DNA from: Martinezella dioscoreae
GTDB taxonomy: Bacteria > Pseudomonadota > Alphaproteobacteria > Rhizobiales > Rhizobiaceae
NCBI RefSeq assembly: GCF_009176305.1
Contig: NZ_BLAJ01000003.1
Coordinates: 310,001 to 374,000 of the forward strand
Direction of reading: 5' to 3'
Length of the DNA: 64,000 bases
The position numbers and the translations under genes were made by a program. The notes under the pieces are model-generated. The model made no database searches and was not told the DNA's origin. It saw only the letters and a list, made by a program, of their open reading frames with translations. Positions 24,831-34,188 of this stretch are shown piece by piece; positions within the stretch are counted from its first letter, which is position 1, and every line of letters begins with the position of its first letter.

Positions 24831-25871
24831 ATGAAAGCGATGTATTACGAGGCCTTCGAGGCAACACCCGAAATCCGCACCCTGCCCGACCCGACACCCG
24901 GTGAAGATGGCGTGGTCATCGCCGTCGGCGCAACCGGCCTTTGCCGCAGCGACTGGCATGGCTGGATGGGTCATGATCCAGATATCAAGCTGCCGCACGT
25001 GCCGGGCCACGAGCTCGCCGGCAAGGTCGTGGCAACCGGGCGCGGCGTCGTCCGTTTCAAGGTCGACGATCGCGTCACCGTTCCTTTTGTCTCCGGCTGT
25101 GGCCACTGCGCCGAGTGTCACTCCGGAAACCAGCAGGTCTGCCCCAGCCAATTCCAGCCAGGCTTCACCCATTGGGGTTCCTTTGCCGAATATGTCGCAA
25201 TCGACTATGCCGACACCAATCTCGTGCACCTGCCAGAATCTGTCGATGATGCGACGGCGGCAAGCCTCGGCTGCCGTTTCGCCACCTCCTTCCGTGCCGT
25301 TGCCGATCAGGCCAAGACGCGCCCCGGCGAATGGATCGCTGTCCATGGCTGCGGCGGCGTCGGGCTGTCGGCGATCATGATCGCCAGCGCGCTCGGCGCC
25401 AATGCCATCGCCGTCGACATTTCCGACGAAAAGCTCGCCTTTGCCCGCGAATGCGGCGCGGTCGCGACGATCAATGCGGCTGAGGTCGCGGATGTGGCGG
25501 AGGCGGTGCGCGAGATCACCAAGGGTGGCGCCCATGTCTCGATCGATGCGCTCGGCCATCCCACGACCTGCTTCAATTCCATCAAGAACCTGCGCCGGCG
25601 CGGCCGGCATGTGCAGGTCGGCCTCATGCTCGGCGATTATGCGACGCCGCAGATCCCGATGGCGCAGGTCATCGGCCATGAACTCGAGATCTACGGCAGC
25701 CACGGCATGCAGGCCTGGCGCTACGATGCCATGCTCGACATGCTCGCCGCCGGCAAGATCGCGCCGCAGAAGCTCATTGGCCGCAGGATCAGCCTGGAAG
25801 ACGCCGTTCCGGCGCTGATGACGCTTGATAAGGCCGAGGGCAAGGGCATCAGCGTCATTACACGGTTCTGA
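24831..25871 (+). CDS. Zinc-dependent alcohol dehydrogenase
   Basis: 347-residue medium-chain dehydrogenase. Catalytic zinc: Cys38 in [10 protein letters not shown] and the GHE motif. Structural zinc: four Cys in [18 protein letters not shown](P) loop [12 protein letters not shown] at 24831 after AGGAGAGAGGGAG. Substrate unknown; the RSDWHGW variant occurs in alcohol/aldehyde dehydrogenases of broad range. Terminates 56 bp before tam, same strand. Confidence 0.92.
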   Translation: MKAMYYEAFEATPEIRTLPDPTPGEDGVVIAVGATGLCRSDWHGWMGHDPDIKLPHVPGHELAGKVVATGRGVVRFKVDDRVTVPFVSGCGHCAECHSGNQQVCPSQFQPGFTHWGSFAEYVAIDYADTNLVHLPESVDDATAASLGCRFATSFRAVADQAKTRPGEWIAVHGCGGVGLSAIMIASALGANAIAVDISDEKLAFARECGAVATINAAEVADVAEAVREITKGGAHVSIDALGHPTTCFNSIKNLRRRGRHVQVGLMLGDYATPQIPMAQVIGHELEIYGSHGMQAWRYDAMLDMLAAGKIAPQKLIGRRISLEDAVPALMTLDKAEGKGISVITRF

Positions 25872-25927
25872 TACATCCCGGTGCTATGCGCATCGGGAAA
25901 ACGGCAATCCAGGAAGAGGGTATGCCC

Positions 25928-26698
25928 ATGGCATGGTCTGCTGGCCAATATGTGAAATTCGAGGATGAACGCACGCGTCCGGCGCGCGACCTCTTGGCGC
26001 AGGTGCCGCTGCAGCATGTCGAGCGAGCGATCGATCTCGGTTGCGGCCCTGGCAATTCGACCGAGCTGATCGCCGAACGATATGGCATTGCCGATGTCTC
26101 CGGCCTCGATAGCGACGACAATATGCTGGAGGCCGCTCGCAAGCGCATGCCCGGCACGCACTTTGAAAAGGCCGATCTCGCCACATGGCGGCCGGAAGAA
26201 CCCGTCGACCTGCTTTTTGCCAATGCCGTGTTTCAGTGGTTGCCCAATCATCTCGACATCCTCGACCACCTGATGGACGGGCTGAAGCCTGGCGGCGTTC
26301 TTGCCGTGCAAATGCCCGACAATCTCACCGAACAGAGCCATCTGATGATGGAGGAAACGGCCAAGAATGGTCCTTGGAGCGAGGCCTTTGCGAAGAAGAG
26401 CGTACGCCGCAATCCCCTGCCCGCGCCCTCGGTCTATTACAACAGGCTAATCGGCAAATCGGCCCGGGTCGATATCTGGCACACCAACTACAATCACGTG
26501 CTGGAAAACGCGGCAGCCATTGTCGAATGGGTGAAGGGCACGGGCTTGCGCCCCTATCTCGACCATGCCGGCGCCGAGCATCGCGATGCCTTTGCCGCCG
26601 AATATCTGAAGCATATCGAGCAGGCCTATCCGCCGCTTGTCGATGGCAAGGTGCTGTTGCGCTTTCCGCGGCTCTTCCTGGTCGCGGTGAAGAAATAG
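25928..26698 (+). CDS. tam: Trans-aconitate 2-methyltransferase
   Basis: About 256 residues starting [23 protein letters not shown], the canonical Tam N-terminus; ATG codons at 25886 and 25922 are alternatives. SAM motif [19 protein letters not shown], then [32 protein letters not shown] and PDN. It methylates trans-aconitate, a spontaneous isomer that inhibits aconitase. Confidence 0.93.
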   Translation: MAWSAGQYVKFEDERTRPARDLLAQVPLQHVERAIDLGCGPGNSTELIAERYGIADVSGLDSDDNMLEAARKRMPGTHFEKADLATWRPEEPVDLLFANAVFQWLPNHLDILDHLMDGLKPGGVLAVQMPDNLTEQSHLMMEETAKNGPWSEAFAKKSVRRNPLPAPSVYYNRLIGKSARVDIWHTNYNHVLENAAAIVEWVKGTGLRPYLDHAGAEHRDAFAAEYLKHIEQAYPPLVDGKVLLRFPRLFLVAVKK

Positions 26699-26823
26699 GA
26701 TATTTATCAGCCGCGAAATGCCGACTGACGGCGGTGCGTCGATCCCATCGACAACCGGCATCGGCCCGCGCTAGAACACCCACAGCCAAAGCTGAAACAG
26801 CAATAGCTCCGAGGAGATAGTCG

Positions 26824-26874
26824 ATGTCGTCCAGAAGCCCCGAATATGGCCGCCAGAAGGAGATGCGCGCATGA
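26824..26874 (+). CDS. Possible 16-codon leader ORF of zwf
   Basis: MSSRSPEYGRQKEMRA. GAGGAG (26811-26816) lies 7 bp before the ATG, and its TGA overlaps the zwf ATG as ATGA. No attenuator-like run of one amino acid is visible. It may couple translation into zwf or be a chance frame. The remaining 125 bp back to tam shows nothing else. Confidence 0.3.
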   Translation: MSSRSPEYGRQKEMRA

Positions 26875-28391
26875 CCACCCCCGACGTCGCACCGGCTCCG
26901 CCGCTGACATTCGTGATCTTCGGTGCTGCCGGCGACCTTACGCGGCGCCTGCTGATCCCAACGCTGATCAACATGACCCGCAGCGGGCTTGTCGGCGAAG
27001 ACCTGCATATTCTCGGCATCGGCATCGAGACCGGCGGCGTCGACATGCTGCTGGATCGGCTGGAATCATTTCTGAAGACCTCCGGCGATATGGACGATCC
27101 GGAGCGGCAGGCCGCATGGCAGAGCCTGCGCAAGCGCATTAGCTACATCTCTGGCGATTTCACCCAGAACGGCGTCTACAAGGAGATTTCGGATTATCTC
27201 TCGCATGCGCCGACCGCCAATGCAGCCTTCTATTTCGCCGTGCCGCCGCGCTTCTTCGGCGATATCGCCGAGAAACTCTCCGAAAACGGGCTGATGAACG
27301 AGGCGACCGGCGCCTTCCGCCGCATCGCGATCGAAAAGCCCTTCGGCCACGATCTTGCTTCGGCACAGGCTTTGAATGCGCGGCTGCTGAACCATGTGTC
27401 CGAAAGCCAGATCTATCGCATCGACCATTTCCTCGGTAAGGAAACGGTGCAGAACATCATGACGACGCGCTTCGCCAACATGATGATCGAGGCGCTGTGG
27501 AACAACAACTATATCGACCACGTGCAGATCACGGCGGCAGAGCTTGTGGATGTCGGCACGCGCGGTAAATTCTACGATGCGACCGGCGCGCTTCGCGACA
27601 TGGTGCCGAACCATCTTTTCCAGCTGCTGGCGATGGTGGCGATGGAACCGCCGAACAGCTTCGATGCCGAATCCATCCGTAATGAGAAGGGCAAGGTGCT
27701 GAAGGCCCTGCGTGTTTACTCGCGGGAGGAGGCAATCAAGAATGGCGTGCGCGGCGCCTATACGGCCGGCCCGATTGCCGGCAGGGATCTGCCGGCCTTT
27801 ACCCAAACACCCGATGTCGCCCCCGACAGCAACACTGAAACCTTCGTGGCGCTAAAGCTCTTCGTTGATACATGGCGCTGGGCCGGCGTGCCCTTCTACC
27901 TGCGCACGGGCAAGGCGATGAAGGCGCGCGATACGGAAGTGGTCATCACCTTCCGGCCGGTGCCCTTTGCCCAGTTCCCGCGCCACGAATCCCGCCCCGA
28001 GCTGCCGCCGAACAGGCTCATCATCCAGGTGCAGCCCGACGAAGGCCTCGACATGGAAATTTCGATCAAGTCACCGGGGCTGGTGCTGAAAACCGCGCCG
28101 GTTTCGCTCGATTTCCGCTATGCCGACAGTTTCGATATCGGCAAGCAGACCGGCTATGAAAGTCTGTTCTACGAACTCTTCGTCGGTGACCAGACGCTCT
28201 TCCAGCGCGCCGACGGCATCGAAGCCGGCTGGGCGGCCGTTCAGCCCTTCCTCGACCTCTGGGCAGAGGGCGGCAAACCCGATCCTTACGCCCCCGGCAG
28301 CACCGGCCCGGCCTGCGCCGACGAACTTATCGAACGCGACGGCCGCAAATGGCATGAGATCGATGGGACGCCGAAGGGCAGGAAGGTTTAG
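26871..28391 (+). CDS. zwf: Glucose-6-phosphate 1-dehydrogenase
   Basis: 506 residues. NADP loop FGAAGDLTRRLLIP, IEKPFGHD, and the active-site RIDHFLGKETVQN (His base). RFANMMIEALWNNNYIDHVQIT and DMVPNHLFQLLAMVAMEPP follow. Oxidises glucose-6-phosphate to 6-phosphogluconolactone for the Entner-Doudoroff/pentose phosphate route. No pgl or edd is adjacent, unlike the usual rhizobial zwf-pgl-edd operon, so this may be a second isoform. Confidence 0.92.
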   Translation: MTTPDVAPAPPLTFVIFGAAGDLTRRLLIPTLINMTRSGLVGEDLHILGIGIETGGVDMLLDRLESFLKTSGDMDDPERQAAWQSLRKRISYISGDFTQNGVYKEISDYLSHAPTANAAFYFAVPPRFFGDIAEKLSENGLMNEATGAFRRIAIEKPFGHDLASAQALNARLLNHVSESQIYRIDHFLGKETVQNIMTTRFANMMIEALWNNNYIDHVQITAAELVDVGTRGKFYDATGALRDMVPNHLFQLLAMVAMEPPNSFDAESIRNEKGKVLKALRVYSREEAIKNGVRGAYTAGPIAGRDLPAFTQTPDVAPDSNTETFVALKLFVDTWRWAGVPFYLRTGKAMKARDTEVVITFRPVPFAQFPRHESRPELPPNRLIIQVQPDEGLDMEISIKSPGLVLKTAPVSLDFRYADSFDIGKQTGYESLFYELFVGDQTLFQRADGIEAGWAAVQPFLDLWAEGGKPDPYAPGSTGPACADELIERDGRKWHEIDGTPKGRKV

Positions 28392-28422
28392 TATTGCCGG
28401 CTGGTCTGTGCGGCGAAGGCGC

Positions 28423-29778
28423 TCATGCCGACGCCGCAATCTGGACGGCCAGATCCTCGCCCATGAAGGGACGGTCCGCGGCGCCGCCCTGGCCATGGCC
28501 CATAGCCCATCGTTCAGGCCATGTGGTGCGCTCGAGACCGGTTGCCGACGCGCCCTTGAGCGAGCTCCACCCGTGGTCGGTCGGCATGCGAAAGAGCATG
28601 CCACCAGGCCCCATGCCTGCGTGCAGGGCAATATCTATATCGAATGTTCGGCCCGGAGCGAGATCAGGCCCGAACCAGTAATGCGGACTGCGGCCGGGAT
28701 CGCGGCCAAGAATCAAAGTCAATGTCTGCCGGGAACCACGCAAGCCCAGCCACACGGGGGCGATCTCCTGGTTTTCGAAGGCGGAAAATAGCGTTTGTGC
28801 CGGTGCATGCATCTCGTCCGCCAAGCGTCCGGAGATCCGGAGGTGAACGATATAATTGTCGCCCTGGAGACCGCCAAAGTCGGCTTCGTTCAATCCGAGC
28901 GATAGATGTCGCAACGTCTTGGCCGATTTAAAAGGCCACTGCAGCCGCTCGCGAACGATGCCGTCGGTGTCGAGCACCTGATAGCGGAATCCGTCCGCGT
29001 CCAATGCGGCCTGAACACAATGGAGATACTCCACGCCTTCCGGCATCCGGTGCGCCGTCCCTGCTCCCGCCGTGCAAAGCTGCAGGACGCCGCGATGAAC
29101 TTGAACGTCGAAAACCAGCATATGGCTGCAGACATAAGCCAGAACATCGGCGTCCACGAGAATATCCCAGAACGGCTTCGCATATTCGTGACCGATCTCC
29201 CGCTGGTATGTACCGGAATAGCCGTTGACGGGGAAAACAGGGTGATGACCCAGCACGATCTTATGCCTGGCATCGGAATGCGCCTTCAGCGTCGCTTCCA
29301 GCCATTCCGTCTCGACGTGCCCTTCGCCGCCCAACCCCGTCCACAACGTATGTACGAACACCAGCAGCAGATCATCGCGACGAACCCAGTAAGATAATCC
29401 CTCCTGCCCCGCTGGCCCGTTTTCGGGCAGCTGAAGGACTTCGCGGAAAATCCGCTCGCTCATCTCGTCATAGGTCGTGTGGTTGCCTGTCGTATGCCAA
29501 AGCGGCGTTTTGCTGCGATCGAGCCATACCATCTCACGATCAAGCCAATGCCGCCATTGCGCCCGCAATGCATCCGGATCGGCGGTTAGCCCGATGATCT
29601 CGTCACCCGGAAACAGAATGAATTCCGGGGGCGGATCGAGCCTGCGCAGGATCTGATTGACGCTGGCGAAAGTGCTTTCATGAAGGGCGCCAGGGATACC
29701 AGAACAGGCATCACCATAGAGGACGAACTGGTGACCGGACCTGCTTGGCATAAGGGCCGGGATAGGGCTGTCTGGCAC
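28423..29778 (-). CDS. Metallophosphoesterase, two-domain
   Basis: 451 residues with a GTG start after GAGGAGG. The calcineurin-like motifs are YGDACSG, FPGDEIIG, TTGNHTTYDE, LGHHPVFP and YVCSHML (the last replacing the usual GHxH). The ~160 residues after 290 form a separate beta-rich domain with no family I recognise. Cytosolic by absence of a signal. Substrate unknown. Confidence 0.78.
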   Translation of the reverse strand: MPDSPIPALMPSRSGHQFVLYGDACSGIPGALHESTFASVNQILRRLDPPPEFILFPGDEIIGLTADPDALRAQWRHWLDREMVWLDRSKTPLWHTTGNHTTYDEMSERIFREVLQLPENGPAGQEGLSYWVRRDDLLLVFVHTLWTGLGGEGHVETEWLEATLKAHSDARHKIVLGHHPVFPVNGYSGTYQREIGHEYAKPFWDILVDADVLAYVCSHMLVFDVQVHRGVLQLCTAGAGTAHRMPEGVEYLHCVQAALDADGFRYQVLDTDGIVRERLQWPFKSAKTLRHLSLGLNEADFGGLQGDNYIVHLRISGRLADEMHAPAQTLFSAFENQEIAPVWLGLRGSRQTLTLILGRDPGRSPHYWFGPDLAPGRTFDIDIALHAGMGPGGMLFRMPTDHGWSSLKGASATGLERTTWPERWAMGHGQGGAADRPFMGEDLAVQIAASA

Positions 29779-29791
29779 GAAGCTGCCTCCT

Positions 29792-29826
29792 CAAAAACGA
29801 CGGCCCTCGCCCAAGGGCGAAGGCCG
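29792..29826 (-). terminator. Terminator of the DUF2780-like gene
   Basis: On the minus strand CGGCCTTCGCCC-TT-GGGCGAGGGCCG (one mismatch) is followed by TCGTTTTTGA. It lies between the small gene ending at 29940 and the phosphoesterase start. Confidence 0.7.
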
Positions 29827-29939
29827 AGATCGAAGTAATCAATGCTTAAACTGCGGAACGTACCCATGAAGTCAACGGATGAAACCGATGGCTATCCGCC
29901 AGTCGGCTCTCTCGTCATCAGGAGAACGCTTCTTCAGCC

Positions 29940-30335
29940 TCAAATGAACTGGTGCAGGCCCGGGACGGAATTGACGACCTGGTCGACCACCTCGTCGCCG
30001 GCATGCTGGCGAGCGGTTGCAATCGTTTCCTTGGCGAGCGAGCCGATTTCACCCATGCTGAGACCGCTGCTCATCAGCTGCTGGCCGAGTGCCATCAGGC
30101 CGCCGCCACCGCCGACTGCACTAAGCAAGCCGCCGAGCAGGCCGCCGCCACCCGTTTCCTCGCCGTTATATTGTGCAACGAGATCGGAGGCGCCCGGGAT
30201 GGATTCGATCATCTTGGTGACGGGGCCATCCGGAGCTTCGCGCTGCAGGAAGCCGAGAATCATGCCGACGGCCTTTTCCGCGAGGTCGGGAGCGATGCCG
30301 GCTTTGGTCGCGATCTGATCAATAACTTCGTTCAC
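29940..30335 (-). CDS. DUF2267/DUF2780-like small protein
   Basis: 131 residues. Helical N-terminal half (NEVIDQIATKAGIAPDLAEKAVGMILGFL), IPGASDLV, then a Gly-rich flexible stretch (GGGGLLGGLLSAVGGGGGLMALG), and a helical end. The pattern of helix, IPG, and poly-Gly resembles DUF2780/DUF2267 proteins. No signal peptide. Function unknown. Confidence 0.65.
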   Translation of the reverse strand: MNEVIDQIATKAGIAPDLAEKAVGMILGFLQREAPDGPVTKMIESIPGASDLVAQYNGEETGGGGLLGGLLSAVGGGGGLMALGQQLMSSGLSMGEIGSLAKETIATARQHAGDEVVDQVVNSVPGLHQFI

Positions 30336-30354
30336 TGTGGCCTCCTGCCTTTAT

Positions 30355-30372
30355 AACGTTAACGTCAACGTA
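30355..30372. repeat. Three tandem AACGT hexamers
   Basis: AACGTT-AACGTC-AACGTA in exact 6-bp register, 20-37 bp upstream of the DUF2780-like start. Could be an operator; AACGTTAACGT is palindromic around its centre. Function unknown. Confidence 0.5.
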
Positions 30373-30535
30373 ACTGAATGCAGCAACCGGCACAAGACGC
30401 CCCGGCGGCTATCATTCTACCAGAAGCGGAACCTCGACGCGAATGGTTGTCCCTCTTCACGCGAGTTCTTATAACAGTGTCAGGACAAATCGATGAATGG
30501 CCCTTGCAGCTTTCAAAAGCTGCTGTGCCGCCGCC

Positions 30536-30586
30536 CTAGAACCGGATGATTTCGGATCCAATCGATCCGAAATCATCCGGTTCTAG
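30536..30586. repeat. 51-bp perfect palindrome
   Basis: Arms of 23 bp (30536-30558 and 30564-30586), identical without mismatch, with the loop CAATC. It lies inside the 385-bp gap (30336-30720), directly upstream of the second repeat-like segment. No poly-T tail, so not a plain terminator. Confidence 0.8.
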
Positions 30587-30594
30587 AATCATAT

Positions 30595-30712
30595 AGGTAG
30601 AGCATGATGTCGTCTGAAAATCTGTGACATTTTTCGGCAGCATGCTCTGGAGCATTTCCGCTTTCCGGACGCAAAACCGCTTCGCACTTTTGCTGGAAGT
30701 GCTTTAAGGGAG
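30595..30712. repeat. Rhizobial intergenic repeat (copy C)
   Basis: Best-preserved copy, with AGCATTTCCGCTTTCCGGAC, GCAAAACCGCTTCGCAC and TTTTGCTGGAAGTGC. It ends just before the ATPase start and therefore forms part of its leader. Together with the palindrome it occupies most of the 385-bp gap; no gene is seen there. Confidence 0.65.
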
Positions 30713-30720
30713 ACGACACC

Positions 30721-32235
30721 ATGCCGCAGCAGGATGGACAGATTTTCGTCGGCGCGAGCCGCAATCCGGATGACAGCATCAACAAGGACGAGTTCCTGAC
30801 GCTGAGATTCGGCAACCGTCATGGCCTCGTCACAGGTGCCACCGGCACCGGCAAGACGGTGACGCTGCAGGTTCTGGCGGAAGGATTTTCCAGGGCCGGC
30901 GTGCCCGTCTTCTGTGCCGACATCAAGGGCGATCTTTCAGGTATCGCCGTTAAGGGCGAGCCGAAGGACTTCCTGCTGAAGCGCGCCGAGGAAATCGGCC
31001 TGTCGCCCTATGAGTTCGACCAGTTCCCGGTGATTTTCTGGGACCTCTATGGGGAAAAGGGCCATCGGGTGCGCACCACCATCGCCGAGATGGGGCCGCT
31101 GCTGCTGGCACGCTTGATGGATGCGTCCGAGGCGCAGGAAGGCGTGCTCAACATTGCCTTCAAGGTCGCCGATGAAAATGGCCTGGCGCTGCTCGACCTC
31201 AAGGACCTGCAGGCGCTGCTGAACTATATGGGCGAAAACGCCAGCGAGCTCTCCACGAAATACGGCCTGATCTCGAAATCGTCGGTCGGCTCGATCCAGC
31301 GCGCCATGCTTGTGCTGGAACAGCAGGGCGCGGAAAACTTCTTCGGTGAGCCGGCGCTGAAAATCTCCGACATCATGCGTGTCAGCAACGACGGTTACGG
31401 GCAGGTCTCGGTGCTTGCGGCCGATAAGCTGATGATGAACCCGCGCCTCTATGCCACCTTCCTGCTGTGGCTGCTCTCCGAGCTATTCGAGGAACTGCCC
31501 GAAGTCGGCGATCCGGACAAGCCGAAGCTGGTCTTCTTCTTCGATGAGGCGCACCTGCTTTTCAACGACGCGCCGAAGGTGCTGATCGAACGCGTGGAGC
31601 AAGTGGTGCGACTGATCCGCTCAAAGGGCGTCGGCGTCTATTTCGTGACGCAGAACCCGCTCGACGTGCCGGAAACGGTGCTGGCACAGCTTGGCAATCG
31701 CGTGCAGCATGCGCTTCGCGCCTATACACCACGCGAACAGAAGGCCGTGCAGACGGCGGCCTCGACCTTCCGGCCCAATCCGGCTTTCGATTGCGCCACC
31801 GTCATCACGACGCTCGGCACTGGCGAGGCGCTGGTATCAATGCTCGAGGGCAAGGGTGCGCCCTCCATCGTCGAACGCACGCTGATCCGCCCGCCATCGG
31901 GCCGTATCGGCCCCGTCACGGATGGCGAGCGTCAAGCCATCATCAACGGCAGTCCGGTTGCAGGCGTCTATGACCAGACGATCGACCGCGAATCCGCTTA
32001 CGAGATCCTGACGGAGCGTGCGCGCAAGGCGGCTGCGCCGCAGAGCGAGAGTGCCGGCGATGGCTGGACCTTGCCCGGCTTTGGCGGCGACAGCAGCAAG
32101 CCGGCAAGCCGCGGCCGTTCGGGCTATCAGCGCGAGACGATTCTGGAGGCGACGATGAAAAGCATGGCGCGCACGGTGGCAACGCAGGTCGGACGAGCGC
32201 TGGTGCGCGGCATTCTTGGCAGCCTGAAGCGATAG
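30721..32235 (+). CDS. HerA-like (DUF853) ATPase
   Basis: 504 residues. Walker A GATGTGKT at 39-46, Walker B LVFFFDEAHLLF around residues 260-271, and RLIRSKGVGVYFVTQNPLDVPETVLAQLGNRVQHALRAYTPREQK. This is the helicase-HerA-like C-terminal domain of the YjgR/DUF853 group, lacking the HAS-barrel of archaeal HerA. C-terminal tail is a basic amphipathic helix (AMKSMARTVATQVGRALVRGILGSLKR-like). Role unknown; no NurA-like nuclease is adjacent. GGGAG site, ATG start. Confidence 0.9.
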   Translation: MPQQDGQIFVGASRNPDDSINKDEFLTLRFGNRHGLVTGATGTGKTVTLQVLAEGFSRAGVPVFCADIKGDLSGIAVKGEPKDFLLKRAEEIGLSPYEFDQFPVIFWDLYGEKGHRVRTTIAEMGPLLLARLMDASEAQEGVLNIAFKVADENGLALLDLKDLQALLNYMGENASELSTKYGLISKSSVGSIQRAMLVLEQQGAENFFGEPALKISDIMRVSNDGYGQVSVLAADKLMMNPRLYATFLLWLLSELFEELPEVGDPDKPKLVFFFDEAHLLFNDAPKVLIERVEQVVRLIRSKGVGVYFVTQNPLDVPETVLAQLGNRVQHALRAYTPREQKAVQTAASTFRPNPAFDCATVITTLGTGEALVSMLEGKGAPSIVERTLIRPPSGRIGPVTDGERQAIINGSPVAGVYDQTIDRESAYEILTERARKAAAPQSESAGDGWTLPGFGGDSSKPASRGRSGYQRETILEATMKSMARTVATQVGRALVRGILGSLKR

Positions 32236-32239
32236 AAGA

Positions 32240-32395
32240 TTACCCTCCCCTTGAGGGGGAGGGTCGGAGCGAAGCTCTGGGGTGGGGTGATCCGCGGAGA
32301 CCTTTCCGGTTCCGACTATCACCCCCACCCGCCGCTTTGCGGCGACCTCCCCCATCAAAGGGAGGTGTTACTTCCCTCAAGGGAGAAGGTGAAGA
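32240..32395. repeat. Palindromic mosaic repeat
   Basis: ACCCTCCCC-TTGA-GGGGGAGGGT, then GGTGGGGTGAT...ATCACCCCCACC and CCTCCCCCAT...AAGGGAGG, forming nested inverted repeats that fill the gap. It belongs to the CTCCCC/GGGGAG repeat class common in Rhizobiaceae. Related in style to the mutase-gap repeat at 39.8 kb, but not identical. Confidence 0.65.
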
Positions 32396-33172
32396 TCAGC
32401 GCACCGGTGCGACCAGCGAGAAGAATGCGCCTTGCGGATCGGTTGCCTGGACGATCCAGCTGCCGCCGGGCACTTCCATCGGGCCGTTGGCGATCCTGCC
32501 GCCGCCCTCCGTGATGCGGGCGATCGCGGCGTCGATCGCCGGAACGTTGATGTAGAAATTCCAGGCCGCCATCGGCATTTCCGCCGGCTTGGTCATGATG
32601 CCGCCGAAGTCGCGATCGCCGATCTTGAAGATCTTGTATTTACCCATCGGCCCCATGTCGAAATCGGAGCTCAGTTCCCAGCCGAACATCTCGCTATAGA
32701 AATCGAAGGCCTTCGGGCCGTCGTTGGAATAGAGTTCGTGCCAGCCGAAATAGCCCGGTGTCGCAGGCGCAGGCGGCTCCCAATCCTGGCCCGGCAGCGG
32801 GGTGAACAGGCAGAATGCAGCGCCATAGGGATCGGAGACGACGGAGAACCGGCCGACGCCTGGAATATCCGTGGGCTCGCGATAGGTCTTGCCGCCCTTG
32901 GCGACAACGGTCTTGGTGGCTTCATCGACATTGGGAACGCCGATATAGCCGGTCCAGCAGGGCGGCGTGCCCATGGCCTTCGCCTCGTCAGGCAGGATCA
33001 TCAAACCGGCAACAGGGCCTGCACCGGCGCTGAACAGCGTATAGTCCATGCCGACATCAGGCATGCCGGCATCCGCCGCATCCCAGCCGACGACCTTGGT
33101 ATAGAAGGCTTCCGCCGCCTTCATGTCTGTCGTCATCAGCTCGTACCAGACAAAATATCCCTTCTCAGCCAT
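32396..33172 (-). CDS. VOC-family (glyoxalase/dioxygenase fold) protein
   Basis: 258 residues holding two VOC domains: residues 6-115 (FVWYELMTTDMKAAEAFYTKVVGWDA) and 130-258 (YFGWHELYSNDGPKAFDFYSEMFGWEL). A two-copy VOC architecture is typical of glyoxalase-like and dioxygenase-like proteins of unknown substrate. ATG at 33172 after GGGAG. Function not assigned. Confidence 0.86.
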   Translation of the reverse strand: MAEKGYFVWYELMTTDMKAAEAFYTKVVGWDAADAGMPDVGMDYTLFSAGAGPVAGLMILPDEAKAMGTPPCWTGYIGVPNVDEATKTVVAKGGKTYREPTDIPGVGRFSVVSDPYGAAFCLFTPLPGQDWEPPAPATPGYFGWHELYSNDGPKAFDFYSEMFGWELSSDFDMGPMGKYKIFKIGDRDFGGIMTKPAEMPMAAWNFYINVPAIDAAIARITEGGGRIANGPMEVPGGSWIVQATDPQGAFFSLVAPVR

Positions 33173-33391
33173 AACATCGCTCCCTATTGTGATTGTTGCG
33201 GTCATCCGTCTCATCCTGAGCCTGATGTCGGCGCAAGCACATCATGGCCGATGAAAGTGACGGCCGAACGATGGTCAATCGGTCGATCCGTCGTTCCCCG
33301 GCGAGCAGGCTCCAGGTCTTAACTAGGCGCAAGGCGTAATAATTCGACCCCTTGTGCCGCATGGCATGAATTTGGCGGTCTCGTCACGCCC

Positions 33392-34117
33392 TCAATGGCA
33401 GCAGGAGTCCGCCTTTGCCACCTCCTGATATTCGTCATGGCGGCGCACGAAATCCATGGTGTGGCCTTCATTTCGGCCCTTCGGCGCATTGTCGAGGATC
33501 ATCAGCGTGCCGATCATTTCCTCGCCGCCGCGGGCATAGCTGGAATAGGTGTGGAAGATATTGCCCGCTTCATCCTTGTAGAAGGCGCTGAGTCCAGGCA
33601 ACTCGTCGTTGCCGTTGGCGGCGTCCATATCGTTGAAATTATAGAACACCTTTTCGCCGGCGAGCTGCTCTTTGGTGAAAGAGACGTGATAGTCGAAATT
33701 GAAATCGTTGGAGAAGGACGACACCCAGGGGAATTTCCAGCCCATGCGCTTCTTATAGGCCTCTATCTTTTCGATCGGCGCGCGCGACACTGCGACCAGC
33801 GTGACATCGTGATGATTGAGATGCGGAAGCGTTCCATCGAAATGATCGGCGAGGAAGGAGCAACCGGTGCATCCGGCATCCCAATCCGGGCCGAGCATGA
33901 AATGATAGATGATCAGCTGGCTGCGGCCGTCGAAGAGATAGGCAAGCGTCCTCTTGCCGGCCGGCGTGTCGAAAACATAATCCTTATCGACCTTTACCCA
34001 GGGCAAGGCTAGGCGTTCCGCATTGACGCGATCGCGAAGATGCGTAGCTTCCTTTTCCTTGGCAAGCAGTTGACGGCGGGCCTCGAGCCACACTTCTCTG
34101 GAAACGACCTGGTTCAT
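33392..34117 (-). CDS. DUF899 (thioredoxin-like) protein
   Basis: 241 residues: VSREVWLEARRQLLAKEKEATHLRD, YHFMLGPDWDAGCTGCSFLADHFDG (a C-x2-C thioredoxin-like motif) and the characteristic WVSSFSNDFNFDYHVSF. DUF899 proteins are predicted thiol-dependent oxidoreductases. Divergent from a MarR gene with a 16-bp palindrome between them. Confidence 0.9.
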   Translation of the reverse strand: MNQVVSREVWLEARRQLLAKEKEATHLRDRVNAERLALPWVKVDKDYVFDTPAGKRTLAYLFDGRSQLIIYHFMLGPDWDAGCTGCSFLADHFDGTLPHLNHHDVTLVAVSRAPIEKIEAYKKRMGWKFPWVSSFSNDFNFDYHVSFTKEQLAGEKVFYNFNDMDAANGNDELPGLSAFYKDEAGNIFHTYSSYARGGEEMIGTLMILDNAPKGRNEGHTMDFVRRHDEYQEVAKADSCCH

Positions 34118-34154
34118 TGTCCGCGCCCTCCTCCGGCGTTTTCATTTCCAAATC

Positions 34155-34183
34155 TTGACAAATATATTGATATCAATATTAAT
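34155..34183 (+). promoter_or_regulatory. Divergent promoter with MarR-like operator
   Basis: TTGACA (34155-34160) and an AT-rich -10 region overlap a perfect 16-bp palindrome ATATTGATATCAATAT (34164-34179). MarR proteins bind such AT-rich palindromes. Gene start follows at 34189, so the leader is very short. Confidence 0.7.
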
Positions 34184-34188
34184 GAATC

